A stretch of 64,000 nt of DNA from a bacterium (GCA_016125085.1 WGMM01000016.1:1-64000); one strand, 5' to 3'. Positions 16,824-26,374 are shown, numbered from the stretch's first letter. Notes: a model not told the origin generated them from the sequence alone. Numbers and translations: made by a program.

Positions 16824-17039
16824 CGAATTCACCTCGTCTTCGGCGACCGGAAACCGGCTGTGTGGCTTATGACCATCGACAGCACCGCTCTTCGAGTGAG
16901 CACACGGATCATTCGACAAGCTCCTGGATAGATGGTGTGTCTTTTCAGGATTCCGAGCCCGGCGCGAGATGTCCAGCGGATTCGAACCCTGACCGATTCA
17001 CTGTGCTTTTGCGTGAACGGTCCTTCGACTTCAGTCAAT

Positions 17040-17069
17040 GAAAAGAGCACGCCGGTAAGGGCGTGCTCT
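17040..17069 (-). terminator. Minus-strand Rho-independent terminator
   Basis: AGAGCACGCC at 17044-17053 pairs with GGCGTGCTCT at 17060-17069. On the minus strand the hairpin is followed by TTTTCATT, so it should end transcription of the 17111-18892 gene. Confidence 0.8.
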
Positions 17070-17110
17070 CTTGATGATCGAACGAGTCGATCGCGATCGA
17101 AACGATCGGA

Positions 17111-18892
17111 TCAGTCGTCCTCTTCCTCATCGAATCCTTGCCCGAAGGCGGAGGTCGAAGGTGCTCGACGACTTGCCACGCTGGATCTGCCTGGCGCGAC
17201 GGAGGTCAGCGAACCACCGCGTGCCGCGGCCTGGGAGCCGCCGGTGAGGCGTTCCGCAGCCTGATTGACGATGGCCGAAAGCACGGTGCTCGGGCCGTAG
17301 CCGATGCTCAGGCGCACGAGTGGCTTGCCGGTAGACTCGCAAACCTGGATAAGTTCTTCGCGAGCCTTTTCGGCGGCCTTTGGCGAGACCATGACGAGAA
17401 CGACGTCGGGGCTCGAAATTTCGGCCTTGAGGTCCATCATATCCTCGGGGCCGGAAAGGCTGAACCAGATCAGCTCTTTCAGCTCGAGTTCTTTCTGAAG
17501 CGCGCGGCGTGCCGGTTCGCGGACTTCGCCGCTCACCAGGACGATCGACCGGCCCCTCAGACGATCCTTGATCAGGGTCGTGGAATCGATTTCAGGGGTT
17601 TCGGGAAGATCCGTCGCGCGGGTCTTGAGACTTTGCGTGACGGAACGCAGGCCAGGTTCCATGCGGCTGCGGAGAGCCTTGGTGGATTCCTCGGTCTGCT
17701 TCTTTTCTTCGAGAACGCTGACGACATGGTTCCATACCGTCGAGCAGGAATCCGGTACTTCGACCTCGTCAGGAATCGAAGGAGCGATATGGAGCAGGGG
17801 ATTGATCATGTCCGGATGGCTGGGAGGGACTTCCATATCCAGCAGATCTTCGATCGTCGTGAAAACGATCTCCCAGCGGGGCAAAGCGAGATCCGCCGGC
17901 AAATGCGCGATCTGGCTGGTTTCGTAACCCAGCTTGCGAATCTGCTTCTTGATCTCGGTGCTGGTCCGACGGGTATCGTCGAGTTGCTGCTCAATTCGAG
18001 TAACGGCTTCGTGAATCATGACCCAGTCGTTTGGATCTGCAGGGTCATCAAGTCTCATATAACGCGAGAGATAAATTCTTTCGACCTGGGTAATCCGCCG
18101 CAACCACTGATAGGATTCCATTTGATCCTGATCGTCGCGATCGTAAACCTGGCGAACGATCATTCTCAATGCGGATTGCGACTGGGCCATGTAAGTCAAT
18201 GCCTGCTTGACGAGATCGGGCTGTTTATGCCGATCAGGCATGACTTCCTTGACGAGCGAAACCGCTTCGGCCAGCGTCTCGAAACAACCTGCCAGCGTTT
18301 CCATTTGACGCTGATCGGTCAGACGTGGTCCGAACGGGTCGTTCATCCACATGTAACAGTTCGAAAGCGCCTTTGCACGGTGCACAAGGCTTTGGTCGTT
18401 CGGTTGAATTTCGCGCATGAAATCGGCGCCGGCATGTATGCGGCGTTCACGCGTCCAGGCCCAGCGTACGCCTTCGGCCTTCAGCCTGGCTCGCTCGGAG
18501 ATCAGGTTCAGGTCGATCGTGTCGGGGCCGAAGATTCGACGTGGAGGTTCCGGAGCGACCATGCCCGCTTCCGGGCCGCCCCATCCATGTGATTCCGTGG
18601 CGGCGGGTCGATAATACTCGCCTTCGAATTCACCGTATCTCGGTTCGTGCACTGGCATACCCGAACCATAACCGCGTGCGCCATAAGCCCCACCATAGGG
18701 CTCCTTGACACGTTGCGGATAGCTGGGGGCGATGCCGCCCGGAGGCCCGCTGACTTCCGCGTTGCGGAGCAGCGACATCGCAAGTTGTCGTATGAGACCG
18801 GCCATGTCGGGGTCTCTACGTGCCTGATGCGAAATCCTTGTCCACAAGTGACGAAAGATTTCCACCAGTTCTTCGGTATCTCTGTCTGGCAT
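17111..18892 (-). CDS. Unknown protein with possible DUF2325-like C-terminal domain
   Basis: 593 residues from the ATG at 18892, which has GGGAG upstream (the ATG at 18916 has none). Residues about 1-40 form a short helical module ('DTEELVEIFRHLWTRISHQA'), followed by a Gly/Tyr/Pro-rich linker (about 50-105). A large all-helical domain (about 120-420) is followed by a Rossmann-like C-terminal domain (about 435-545: 'GRSIVLVSGEVREPARRALQ', 'SSPDVVLVMVSPKAAEKARE', 'GKPLVRLSIGYGPSTVLSAI'). The latter resembles DUF2325 in strand order and in the final K-P-x-V-x-L-x pattern. The tail is Ser/Arg-rich and then acidic. No enzyme motif is seen. It is probably cytoplasmic and monocistronic. Confidence 0.65.
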   Translation of the reverse strand: MPDRDTEELVEIFRHLWTRISHQARRDPDMAGLIRQLAMSLLRNAEVSGPPGGIAPSYPQRVKEPYGGAYGARGYGSGMPVHEPRYGEFEGEYYRPAATESHGWGGPEAGMVAPEPPRRIFGPDTIDLNLISERARLKAEGVRWAWTRERRIHAGADFMREIQPNDQSLVHRAKALSNCYMWMNDPFGPRLTDQRQMETLAGCFETLAEAVSLVKEVMPDRHKQPDLVKQALTYMAQSQSALRMIVRQVYDRDDQDQMESYQWLRRITQVERIYLSRYMRLDDPADPNDWVMIHEAVTRIEQQLDDTRRTSTEIKKQIRKLGYETSQIAHLPADLALPRWEIVFTTIEDLLDMEVPPSHPDMINPLLHIAPSIPDEVEVPDSCSTVWNHVVSVLEEKKQTEESTKALRSRMEPGLRSVTQSLKTRATDLPETPEIDSTTLIKDRLRGRSIVLVSGEVREPARRALQKELELKELIWFSLSGPEDMMDLKAEISSPDVVLVMVSPKAAEKAREELIQVCESTGKPLVRLSIGYGPSTVLSAIVNQAAERLTGGSQAAARGGSLTSVAPGRSSVASRRAPSTSAFGQGFDEEEDD

Positions 18893-19237
18893 ACCTAAAC
18901 TCACTCCCAAACGCATCGTAAGGGTCAGTCAGAAAATGGACACGACCGATTGACGAGTGCGAATGCGCATTCCTGAAAGGATTATTCAATTCCCACACCA
19001 AGGGTCATTATGTGGCTTCATCTATCAGGAATCAAGTGATTTTTCAGATGATTCGTTCGCCCGTAAGAAAGGTGCGGTAAGCTTCCGCACTCGATCGATC
19101 GACTTAATATGCGACGCTGAGAAAGGTTCGATCGGAACCGGCAGCCAATCGACGGTCGCGGCGTTTTTCTTTCAACGGGCCGAAAATGAACATTTCGAAC
19201 GATTTTCGCTTCGACTCCGGCCCTTCCCGCCGCGATC
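18893..19237. other. Intergenic region without a recognised gene
   Basis: About 345 bases between the start of the DUF2325-like gene and the stop of the ExbD operon. It should hold the promoter of the former. A weak inverted repeat (CGAAAAT / ATTTTCG) lies near 19179-19209 without a T-run. Nothing else could be supported. Confidence 0.35.
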
Positions 19238-20269
19238 TCAAGGTCCGGATGTCTCACGCTCGATCGCGATCCGCAGGCCTATTTCGCTCGCTGCGTCGTA
19301 AGCCGCCACGGCCAGCCGGTGTTTCGTCCGGTTCTCGGCGCGCAGAAGCATGCCTGTCTTGCCCGACTCGTTCCGAACCGCCCGCAGGCTTTCCAGGAGC
19401 CGATCGGAAGGAATCGGTTCGTCGTCGACCAGAATGTCGCCGTCCGACGTAATCTTCACGACGATGAACTCGTCGGCCAGTTCGTTCCGGTCCCGCGTGC
19501 CCACGCCCGGGGCCGTGGCCGCGGCCGGTTTCGTCGATTCCGTCGGTTTCGGCAGCTCCATCGATTTGATCATCGTCACCGAGGCTGTGACCATGAAGAA
19601 CAGGACGAGCTGGAACGCGATGTCCACCATCGCCGCAAGGTCCATTTCTTCAACGTGTTCGACCTTCGAACGGGACAGCGTGAAGTCGTCTTCCTCGTCT
19701 TCCGACTCATCGAACGAAAGCCGCGGTTCCGAGGATTCCGCCGGCTCCAGCTTGAGCTCGACGGAAGGTTCCAGAAGCGGCGTCTCGCGTTCGACTTTTC
19801 GAACCTTCGCCGGTTTGGCTACGACCTGTTCAGGTTGCGATTCGACCGGCTTCACCGGTTCCGGATCTTCTTCCGTCAGCCATTGCAGGGCTTGAAGCTC
19901 GATCGAGGGCAGTGCCTCGCGCGGGGCTGAACTCCGCTCGTCCTTCGCCGCAGCTTTCTGCGGAACGGGTGCTTCGTTCGCACCGGAGTCCGGATCGAGA
20001 TCGATTTCCGCGTCGGGATCGAGAAGATCCTGATCGACACCCGCACCGTGCGATTCCGGTCGGCCGGCTATCCCGACCGGAGTCGACAGCGATTCCAGCG
20101 GAAATTCCGAAATCCGCTGCCAGGCCTCGCTCGTTCCGGAAGGGCGGATCAAATCGGTTTCCGTGATTTTGCCGGACGAAAGCGCTTCGCGGATCCATTC
20201 GGCCGTCATCGACTTGCGAACGACGAGCGTCCCGGTCTCGTAGATGTCCCACGTGCGTGCGGAGTTCAT
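19238..20269 (-). CDS. GYF_2-ExbD fusion protein
   Basis: 343 residues. Residues about 5-60 ('WDIYETGTLVVRKSMTAEWI', 'GKITETDLIRPSGTSEAWQR') resemble a GYF_2 domain: a start with W-x-x-Y, a central helix and a final W. Residues about 60-200 are an acidic, Pro-rich linker. From about 205 the protein is ExbD/TolR-like: 'EEMDLAAMVDIAFQLVLFFM' supplies the membrane helix with its proton-carrying Asp, and the C-terminal periplasmic domain contains 'DGDILVDDEPIPSDRLLESL'. The GYF part would be cytoplasmic and may bind a Pro-rich partner. The start overlaps the upstream exbD stop as ATGA, so the two are translationally coupled. Confidence 0.85.
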   Translation of the reverse strand: MNSARTWDIYETGTLVVRKSMTAEWIREALSSGKITETDLIRPSGTSEAWQRISEFPLESLSTPVGIAGRPESHGAGVDQDLLDPDAEIDLDPDSGANEAPVPQKAAAKDERSSAPREALPSIELQALQWLTEEDPEPVKPVESQPEQVVAKPAKVRKVERETPLLEPSVELKLEPAESSEPRLSFDESEDEEDDFTLSRSKVEHVEEMDLAAMVDIAFQLVLFFMVTASVTMIKSMELPKPTESTKPAAATAPGVGTRDRNELADEFIVVKITSDGDILVDDEPIPSDRLLESLRAVRNESGKTGMLLRAENRTKHRLAVAAYDAASEIGLRIAIERETSGP

Positions 20270-20703
20270 TTGGAAGGCGGCTCCTGAACGGCGATGTGCA
20301 GGCTCGTTCCTTCGACTTCTCCGACGACCGCGGCCACGCGCAGAACCTCGCCATGATCGACCTGGCCATCCGCCTGAATGATCACGCGCGAACGTCCGCT
20401 GGCGACGGCCGAGGTCAGATACTTCCTGATCGATTCGTCATCCTCGGCCCGAGGGGCGTTCAAGTCTTCGCCCATCAGGATTTGCGACGCACCGCCCGCC
20501 TCGGACGGGGGCAGGATGATGACCAGGGCGGAAGCGTCTTTCTGAACGCCGACACCATGCACCGCTGGTGGCACGTTGACGATTTCGCCGCCGGTCATCT
20601 GGCTGGAAAGGAGCAGGAACGTCATGAGCTGGAACACGACATCGACCATCGGGGTCATGTCGATGTGCTGCTCGACTTCCTCATCCGTCTCACGTCGGAG
20701 CAT
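20266..20703 (-). CDS. exbD: ExbD/TolR family biopolymer transport protein
   Basis: 145 residues. 'EEVEQHIDMTPMVDVVFQLM' gives the conserved ExbD transmembrane segment with the D-M-T-P-M-V-D-V signature and proton-relay Asp, followed by a periplasmic domain ('SRVIIQADGQVDHGEVLRVA'). With ExbB and the GYF-ExbD fusion it should form a proton-motive-force-driven complex in the inner membrane that energises an outer-envelope process. It lies between exbB (69 bases upstream) and the fusion gene (4-base overlap). No tonB gene is visible nearby. Confidence 0.93.
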   Translation of the reverse strand: MLRRETDEEVEQHIDMTPMVDVVFQLMTFLLLSSQMTGGEIVNVPPAVHGVGVQKDASALVIILPPSEAGGASQILMGEDLNAPRAEDDESIRKYLTSAVASGRSRVIIQADGQVDHGEVLRVAAVVGEVEGTSLHIAVQEPPSK

Positions 20704-20771
20704 TCGGGGAGATCCTCGCGGTCGCGGGCCACCTGGCCCGGGGACTCACTGCCGTTTCCGGAGCCGGAGAT

Positions 20772-21512
20772 TCAGCGTGCAGGACGGCCCGCGGCAGCGG
20801 GCTGTCGGGCCGGGGCGGCTTTTGTGCCGATGGACCCGGTCTCTTCAAGGATGTCGAAGACCTCGGTCAGCTGCCGCTCGGTGTTGTCCCGCAGCCTGCG
20901 GATTTTCGCGTGCACGGCGTTACCGATGATCATGAAGGGAGTTGCGATGATCAGGCCGCCGCCCGTGGCCCACAGCGCCAGCGCGATGTCAGACGCGAGC
21001 GCGTTGGGATCCACCTTTGAGGACCCGCCGATCCGGCCGAATGCGCCGATCATCGATGCCACCGTTCCGAGCAGACCGATCAGCGGCCCGAGTCGAACGA
21101 TCGTACCGATGGAGGCCAGGCGGATTTCCATCGGGGCGATGATTTCCGTATGGAACTCGGAGACGAGCAGTTGCTTGATCTTGCCCAGGCTCTTGGCCCG
21201 GTTCTGAACCGCGACCGCGACGAGCTGGCCGAGCGCCGTAGCCCGGTATTGCGGGCTTCGACAGATCTGGATCACTTCGTCGTAGCGATTCTGTTCCAGA
21301 AGCGGCTCGACTTTGGTCAGAAGCGGGTTGGGCCTGCCCTTGATGTTGGCCCGTTTGAGACCGCTGAAAACGAGGATGATGTTGTAAATCCCCCAGACTG
21401 CCAGAACGCCCAGGGTGAAATAAATCACCATGCCGAAGGCGTCGATGATCTGGTTGACGACTGGTGTGCCGCCTGCGGGATTCGGCAGGTCCGCGGAAGG
21501 AGGTGCTTGCAT
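20772..21512 (-). CDS. exbB: MotA/TolQ/ExbB proton channel family protein
   Basis: 246 residues from the ATG at 21512, which has GGAAG nine bases upstream; the open frame continues to 21620 but that part is not membrane-like. Three hydrophobic segments are seen (about 20-45 'VIYFTLGVLAVWGIYNIILV', about 120-145 and about 165-190). The family signature is 'LGPLIGLLGTVASMIGAF' followed by 'ALASDIALALWATGGGLIIA'. ExbB pentamers hold the ExbD helices and conduct protons. It is the first gene of a three-gene minus-strand operon. Confidence 0.93.
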   Translation of the reverse strand: MQAPPSADLPNPAGGTPVVNQIIDAFGMVIYFTLGVLAVWGIYNIILVFSGLKRANIKGRPNPLLTKVEPLLEQNRYDEVIQICRSPQYRATALGQLVAVAVQNRAKSLGKIKQLLVSEFHTEIIAPMEIRLASIGTIVRLGPLIGLLGTVASMIGAFGRIGGSSKVDPNALASDIALALWATGGGLIIATPFMIIGNAVHAKIRRLRDNTERQLTEVFDILEETGSIGTKAAPARQPAAAGRPAR

Positions 21513-21779
21513 GGATGTAGTCTTCCGGGTCCAGAGTTCGATCGATTCTTCGCCTGGCCGGAGATCGATTCGGCTGCGGCGGATTGTGATCCGTAGCGGT
21601 TCGGAACGCTCCGAAACCACAGGATTCGTGACAGCCGATTGTGGACGAAATATCCGGTGTTTTCAAGAGCGGCGCGGGGCATGAAGCGACGCCCTTGAGA
21701 GACTTCACTTGCAAAAATACGTCTGACGTGGAAGAATTGGTTGAACTGTCCAGCCATTTTCTCGCGGGGTGAGTGTCGA

Positions 21780-22616
21780 ATGCCGCCCACCGCTCTGATC
21801 GTGAACGACGAACCGACGACGAGCGCCCAGTTGGCGTCGATTCTCGAGGATTTCGGGTACCGCATCCTCACGGCCGACACCGGTACCGGTGCACTCAAGG
21901 CCGTGCATGAGCATGAGATCGACGTCATTCTGCTCGATCTCACGCTGCCGGATGCGACGGGCTTCGAAATCTGCCATAAACTCAAGTGTGACCGGGAAAC
22001 GAACCTGATTCCCGTGATCCTCGTGGCGCTCAAGGACGACCCCCGTCAGGTCCTTTCCGGGCTCCGGGTCGGTTCGAATGGGTACATCTCGAAACCTTAT
22101 ACTCGAGAAGAGGTTAAGGAAGCCGTCGACAGTGCAGTGGCCTGGCGTCACGAGCGCATCGAAAGCGGTGAGCATGGTGAGATCACGTTCATGATGCGCA
22201 GCGAGATGGGCTTCCTTCAGGAAACCAACGACCTGCTCGCGGACCTGCTCGCCCACACGCCCCTGACCGAGCGCCAGATCAAGGAACTCAAGCAGGTCAT
22301 CACCGAGATGGGCTGCAATGCGATCGAATGGGGGCATCGCAAGAACGCGGATCTCCCGCTGCGGATCACGTACCGAATCGGCAGTGACCGGATCATCCTG
22401 ATCATCAAGGACCAGGGGCCGGGCTTCGATCCCAAGAACCTTCCCCACGCGGCCAGCGAAGAAGATCCGATTCAGCACCTTGACGTTCGGAACGAGCTGG
22501 GAATTCGCGAAGGCGGGTTCGGCATCATGCTCACCAAAGGCATGGTGGACGAATTCCGGTATAACGACATCGGTAACGAAGTCACTCTCGTGAAACGATT
22601 CCCCAAAAAAGATTGA
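21780..22616 (+). CDS. Receiver domain fused to RsbW-type ATPase domain
   Basis: 278 residues from the ATG at 21780, with GGGGTGAG upstream. Residues 1-120 are a CheY-like receiver: acidic pair in 'ALIVNDEPTTSAQ', phospho-acceptor Asp in 'VDVILLDLTLPDATG'-like sequence, and Lys in 'NGYISKPYTREE'. Residues about 150-275 are a HATPase_c_2/RsbW-like kinase fold: 'ELKQVITEMGCNAIEWGH' (N-box) and 'IIKDQGPGFDP' (G1 box), with 'EGGFGIMLTKGMVD' as G2. The architecture suggests a phosphorylation-controlled anti-sigma factor or partner-switching kinase, probably cytoplasmic. No STAS partner is nearby. Confidence 0.9.
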   Translation: MPPTALIVNDEPTTSAQLASILEDFGYRILTADTGTGALKAVHEHEIDVILLDLTLPDATGFEICHKLKCDRETNLIPVILVALKDDPRQVLSGLRVGSNGYISKPYTREEVKEAVDSAVAWRHERIESGEHGEITFMMRSEMGFLQETNDLLADLLAHTPLTERQIKELKQVITEMGCNAIEWGHRKNADLPLRITYRIGSDRIILIIKDQGPGFDPKNLPHAASEEDPIQHLDVRNELGIREGGFGIMLTKGMVDEFRYNDIGNEVTLVKRFPKKD

Positions 22617-22674
22617 CGCCGGCCTGGGCTGAATCGGGCTCTGGCCCGGGGCCGGTTCGAAACGAGTGCATCGA

Positions 22675-23322
22675 ATGAAGCCGCGTCTCTTCTGGTCCCT
22701 TTTTCTCGTCCTCCTGTCCGATGCCAGTGCCCATGCCCAATTCGGGATGGGCTTCGGCGGGATCGGCGGCTTTTTCGCCCCTTATGTCTCACCGACGCAA
22801 ATGGTCCAGGACCGGCGGCCGATCACCCAGAACGTCGGCGGTCCTGTAAGCCGCCCGGTCGAGAAACGAAACGGCTACTGGAACAACCTGCGCGAGCCAT
22901 TGCCGGCCGACTATTCGTTCACGCCCCGCCGCGACATCCGCCGCGGAACACGCGCGGTCGATCAGGTCAGCACGCAGTCCGTCAAACCCGCCGCTCCAGT
23001 GCCGAATCGTACTCCGAAAGATTCGTTCCTCGGGTTTTTCGGATCGAACGATCTGCTCGTGTGGCCCAAGGATTCGCCGGTCGAAGGAGACTTGAGCGGC
23101 AAACGGGCAGCGGTCGATTCGGCCATGGCCGATTTGCGCAAGGAGATCGTCACGTCCAGGTCGCCAAGCGTCGCCAATGTCGTGAACAGCCGTAACGAGC
23201 TTCTCAATTACGGCCGGCCAGCTCTTGCAGCCTTGCGCGAACAGCATCCCGCCCAGGCGGACGAATTCCATGCCTGGCTTCTTGGCCTGTACAACACTCT
23301 GGGTAATCTGGTTCAGCAGTGA
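22675..23322 (+). CDS. Hypothetical exported protein
   Basis: 215 residues from the ATG at 22675. A signal peptide ('PRLFWSLFLVLLSDASAHAQ') precedes a Gly/Phe-rich segment ('FGMGFGGIGGFFAP'), a Pro/Arg-rich middle and a helical C-terminal part ('NSRNELLNYGRPALAALREQ'). No family recognised. It lies between the receiver-ATPase gene and the aldo/keto reductase, about 60 and 40 bases away, so cotranscription is plausible. Confidence 0.65.
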   Translation: MKPRLFWSLFLVLLSDASAHAQFGMGFGGIGGFFAPYVSPTQMVQDRRPITQNVGGPVSRPVEKRNGYWNNLREPLPADYSFTPRRDIRRGTRAVDQVSTQSVKPAAPVPNRTPKDSFLGFFGSNDLLVWPKDSPVEGDLSGKRAAVDSAMADLRKEIVTSRSPSVANVVNSRNELLNYGRPALAALREQHPAQADEFHAWLLGLYNTLGNLVQQ

Positions 23323-23359
23323 TTCCGCCCCGAGCGGGAATTTCGAGAAAGGCGCCCTC

Positions 23360-24277
23360 ATGCAGTCCGATTCCGTCGCTTCGACCGATCGCAGAGACTT
23401 TCTCCGTACTTCCGCCGCCGCCGTCGGAGGCTTGGCGCTGGGGGCCGGAGTCGCCAAGGCGTCGCCGGGCCGATCGCTGCTGCCCGACTCCGCCACCGCA
23501 CAAGTGACTCTCGGCCAGACTGGCATTCGCTGCAGCCTGGTCGGTATGGGTACCGGCAGCCACGGCAGCGGCCAGGCATCGAACCAGACACGTCTGGGCG
23601 TGAAGGATTTCACGCGGGTCGTACGGCATGCCTATGACCAGGGCGTGCGTCTTTTTGACGTCGCGGATCAATACGGCTCTCACACCTATCTGCGTGAAGC
23701 TCTGAAGGGCTTGCCGCGTGAGAGTTACGTCATTCAGACCAAGTCGCACGCGATCAAAACCGTCGATGCCCGCAGCCACATCGAACGCTACCTGATGGAA
23801 CTCGGCGTCGACTACATCGATATCGTCCTGCTGCACTGCATGCAGAAAGCGGAGTGGCCCGCCGAACACACCGGCAGCATGGAATATCTGATGCGTGCGA
23901 GGGAGCAGGGGCTGATCCGTGCCCACGGCACGAGTTGCCACGGTATGGACCCGCTGCGCGTCTCGGCGAAGCATCCTTTCGTGCAGATCGATCTTGCCCG
24001 CATCAATCCGGAAGGCGCCAAGATGGACAGCGCCAAGCCCGACGAAGTCGCCAGCCAGCTCGAAGAGATGCACAACGCCGGCAAAGGCGTCATCGGCATG
24101 AAGATTCTGGGCGAAGGCAAAATCAATACGCCGGAAGGCATCGACGCCAGCCTGAAATACGTCCTGGGCCTCGGTACGGTCAACGCGTTCATCGTCGGAT
24201 TCGAATCGCCGGCTCAGGTGGACGACCTTCTGGCCCGCACCGATAATGCCATCGCCGAACTGAAAAAACACCCCTGA
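23360..24277 (+). CDS. Tat-exported aldo/keto reductase
   Basis: 305 residues from the ATG at 23360. Residues 10-32 are a twin-arginine signal ('TDRRDFLRTSAAAVGGLALG'). The AKR barrel follows with the catalytic tetrad visible: Asp and Tyr in 'VRLFDVADQYGSHTYLREAL', Lys in 'YVIQTKSHAIK' and His in 'IDIVLLHCMQKAEW'. The C-terminal part 'FIVGFESPAQVDDLLARTDN' is the usual end. It is an NAD(P)-dependent oxidoreductase exported folded with its cofactor, as is common for planctomycete AKRs. The substrate is unknown. Confidence 0.9.
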   Translation: MQSDSVASTDRRDFLRTSAAAVGGLALGAGVAKASPGRSLLPDSATAQVTLGQTGIRCSLVGMGTGSHGSGQASNQTRLGVKDFTRVVRHAYDQGVRLFDVADQYGSHTYLREALKGLPRESYVIQTKSHAIKTVDARSHIERYLMELGVDYIDIVLLHCMQKAEWPAEHTGSMEYLMRAREQGLIRAHGTSCHGMDPLRVSAKHPFVQIDLARINPEGAKMDSAKPDEVASQLEEMHNAGKGVIGMKILGEGKINTPEGIDASLKYVLGLGTVNAFIVGFESPAQVDDLLARTDNAIAELKKHP

Positions 24278-24506
24278 TCGATACGTAAAGTCGCATCGAC
24301 GTTGGCTTCCTGACGACTTTTGATCCATTCGGACCGGCCGCTTCGGACTTGCTTCCGCAGCGGTCGTTTCGCATAATTCGTAAGGAACGGCAACGACCGG
24401 GACCCGATTCCGGCGCGGTGCCTGATCCTCCGAAACGTGCGACCGGGCAGCTCGGCCCGTGTCATGAGTTCGGCCGGAATCGACCACCCAGGATGCCTGT
24501 TCCACC

Positions 24507-26000
24507 ATGCAAGACCGGATCGCTTACAAAGGATACACGTTCGACGACCTACTTCTGGAGCCGGGCTTTTCCGAAATCGTTCCGGCACAGGTCGATACGC
24601 GAACCCGCCTGACGGCCCGGATCGCGATGAACATCCCGATCCTGTCGGCACCGATGGACACCGTGACCGAAGCCAACCTGGCCATCGCCCTGGCGCAGGA
24701 AGGCGGCCTCGGGATCATCCACAAAAATCTGTCGATCGATGAACAGGCTCTCGAAGTCGACAAGGTCAAGCGTTCGGAAAACGGGATCATCGTCGATCCG
24801 ATCACCCTGGCGCCGGAAGCTTCCGTTGGCGAAGCCCGCGAAATTATGGTTGCCCATAATATTTCGGGCGTTCCGATCGTTCAGAAGGACGGCACACTCG
24901 CCGGCATTCTGACACGCCGCGACTTGCGCTTCCTCGAGTCTCTCGAACGGCCCGTCTCCGAAGTGATGACCAAGGGCCGCGAAAATCTGATCGTCGCCCC
25001 CGAAGGCACCAGCCTGGAAGAAGCCGACCTGATCCTGAACCGGAATAAGGTCGAAAAGCTGCTGTTGGTGGACGGTGACTTCAAGCTTCGCGGGCTGATC
25101 ACGATCAAGGATATCGACAAGATTCACCGATATCCGCACGCGTGCAAGGATTCGCGCGGTCGTCTGCGAGTCGGAGCGGCCGTCGGCGTGATGGACTTCG
25201 AACGGGTTCGCCGGCTCGTCGAAACCGATGTTGACGTGATCACCGTCGATTCGGCCCACGGCCACTCCCGCAACGTGATCGAAACCGTAAAGCGAATCAA
25301 GGCTGATTTTTCCATCGAAGTCATCGCCGGTAATGTCGCGACGTTCGAAGGTGCGAAAGCCCTGGCCGACGCCGGTGCGGACGCCGTGAAAGTCGGCATC
25401 GGCCCCGGCTCGATCTGCACGACGCGCGTCGTCAGCGGCGTCGGCGTCCCGCAAATGACGGCGATCTTCAACTGCTCGCGTGCCCTCAAGGGGCGTATTC
25501 CCCTGATCGCCGACGGCGGAATTCGCTATTCGGGCGACATCGCCAAGGCCATCGCTGCCGGAGCGAACTGCGTCATGATCGGCGGCCTCTTCGCGGGACT
25601 CGCCGAAAGTCCCGGTGAGATGATCATTTATCGCGGCCGAAGCTTCAAAACCTATCGCGGCATGGGTAGCCTGGGCGCGATGGCCAAGGGCAGCAGCGAA
25701 CGATATCGGCAGGAATCCAAAAATCCGTCGAAATTCGTGCCGGAAGGTGTCGAAGGCCGCGTGCCCTACAAGGGACCTCTGGCCGATTACGTCTATCAGC
25801 TCGTCGGTGGCCTGAAGGCCGGCATGGGTTATTGTGGCACTCCGAACATCGAAGACCTGCACGAGCGGGCCCGGTTCATCGAAGTGACCGGTGCCGGCGT
25901 TCACGAGAATCACCCGCACGATATCGTCATCACCCAGGAAGCGCCGAACTATACGAGCTTCATGTCTGGCGAAGGCGAATCGGTCCGCGGCGGGGTCTAA
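24507..26000 (+). CDS. guaB: Inosine-5'-monophosphate dehydrogenase
   Basis: 497 residues, full length. '[17 protein letters not shown]' starts the barrel, and '[20 protein letters not shown]' follows. Two CBS domains lie at about 95-210. The catalytic loop '[20 protein letters not shown]' holds the nucleophilic Cys, and '[20 protein letters not shown]' and the flap '[10 protein letters not shown]' are present. It oxidises IMP to XMP with NAD+ in guanine nucleotide synthesis. It appears monocistronic; a REP-like palindrome begins seven bases after the stop. Confidence 0.98.
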   Translation: MQDRIAYKGYTFDDLLLEPGFSEIVPAQVDTRTRLTARIAMNIPILSAPMDTVTEANLAIALAQEGGLGIIHKNLSIDEQALEVDKVKRSENGIIVDPITLAPEASVGEAREIMVAHNISGVPIVQKDGTLAGILTRRDLRFLESLERPVSEVMTKGRENLIVAPEGTSLEEADLILNRNKVEKLLLVDGDFKLRGLITIKDIDKIHRYPHACKDSRGRLRVGAAVGVMDFERVRRLVETDVDVITVDSAHGHSRNVIETVKRIKADFSIEVIAGNVATFEGAKALADAGADAVKVGIGPGSICTTRVVSGVGVPQMTAIFNCSRALKGRIPLIADGGIRYSGDIAKAIAAGANCVMIGGLFAGLAESPGEMIIYRGRSFKTYRGMGSLGAMAKGSSERYRQESKNPSKFVPEGVEGRVPYKGPLADYVYQLVGGLKAGMGYCGTPNIEDLHERARFIEVTGAGVHENHPHDIVITQEAPNYTSFMSGEGESVRGGV

Positions 26001-26006
26001 ACCCAA

Positions 26007-26096
26007 GTAGGGTGGGCTTTAGCCCACCTTCGCGATGGACGTTGAGCCATCTGCGAACTCAACTTGCCTGATCCGGTGGGCTTAAGCCCACCCTAC
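26007..26096. repeat. Pair of REP-like palindromes in inverted orientation
   Basis: Copies at 26007-26028 (GTAGGGTGGGCTTTAGCCC core) and 26075-26096 (GGTGGGCTTAAGCCCACC core followed by CTAC) face each other across 46 bases and belong to the same family as the 1304-1454 cluster. The outer CTAC supplies the TAG stop of the minus-strand gene at 26093. The pair fills the gap between the convergent ends of guaB and that gene and may act as a processing or termination structure. Confidence 0.85.
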
Positions 26097-26374
26097 TTTC
26101 GTTTGAATTCGGCGATCATCTGTACCAGGATCGCGAAGGCCCCAAGCGCACCGCCGCAGAACACGCCGCCGGCCGCGCCGAGCACCGTGGCCGCCGCGAC
26201 GGGGTCCAGCTTTTCGATCGCGACCGGCGTGATCCGGAGTTCGAACAATCCCGGAGACACGTGGCCGGCCGCGTATCCGAACGCGCCGCCGAGTGTCATT
26301 CCGAGCAAGGCAGAAGCGGTCACCGTGACGATCGTCCGAACGATGGAAATCTGCATGTCAGGCGGCTTTCGCAT
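26093..26374 (-). CDS. Small hypothetical membrane protein
   Basis: 93 residues with two hydrophobic segments, about 12-36 ('VTVTASALLGMTLGGAFGYA') and about 58-85 ('AATVLGAAGGVFCGGALGAF', 'AILVQMIAEF'), and a basic tail F-K-R-K. Start codons at 26374 and 26356 are both possible; neither has a strong Shine-Dalgarno. No family recognised. Its stop codon lies inside a REP-like palindrome. Confidence 0.6.
   Translation of the reverse strand: MRKPPDMQISIVRTIVTVTASALLGMTLGGAFGYAAGHVSPGLFELRITPVAIEKLDPVAAATVLGAAGGVFCGGALGAFAILVQMIAEFKRK

Noticed and set aside
16970..16996. TTCGAATCC-like sequence on the minus strand resembling a tRNA T-arm
   Set aside because: The flanking five-base stem does not pair and no acceptor stem, D-arm or anticodon arm could be folded around it.
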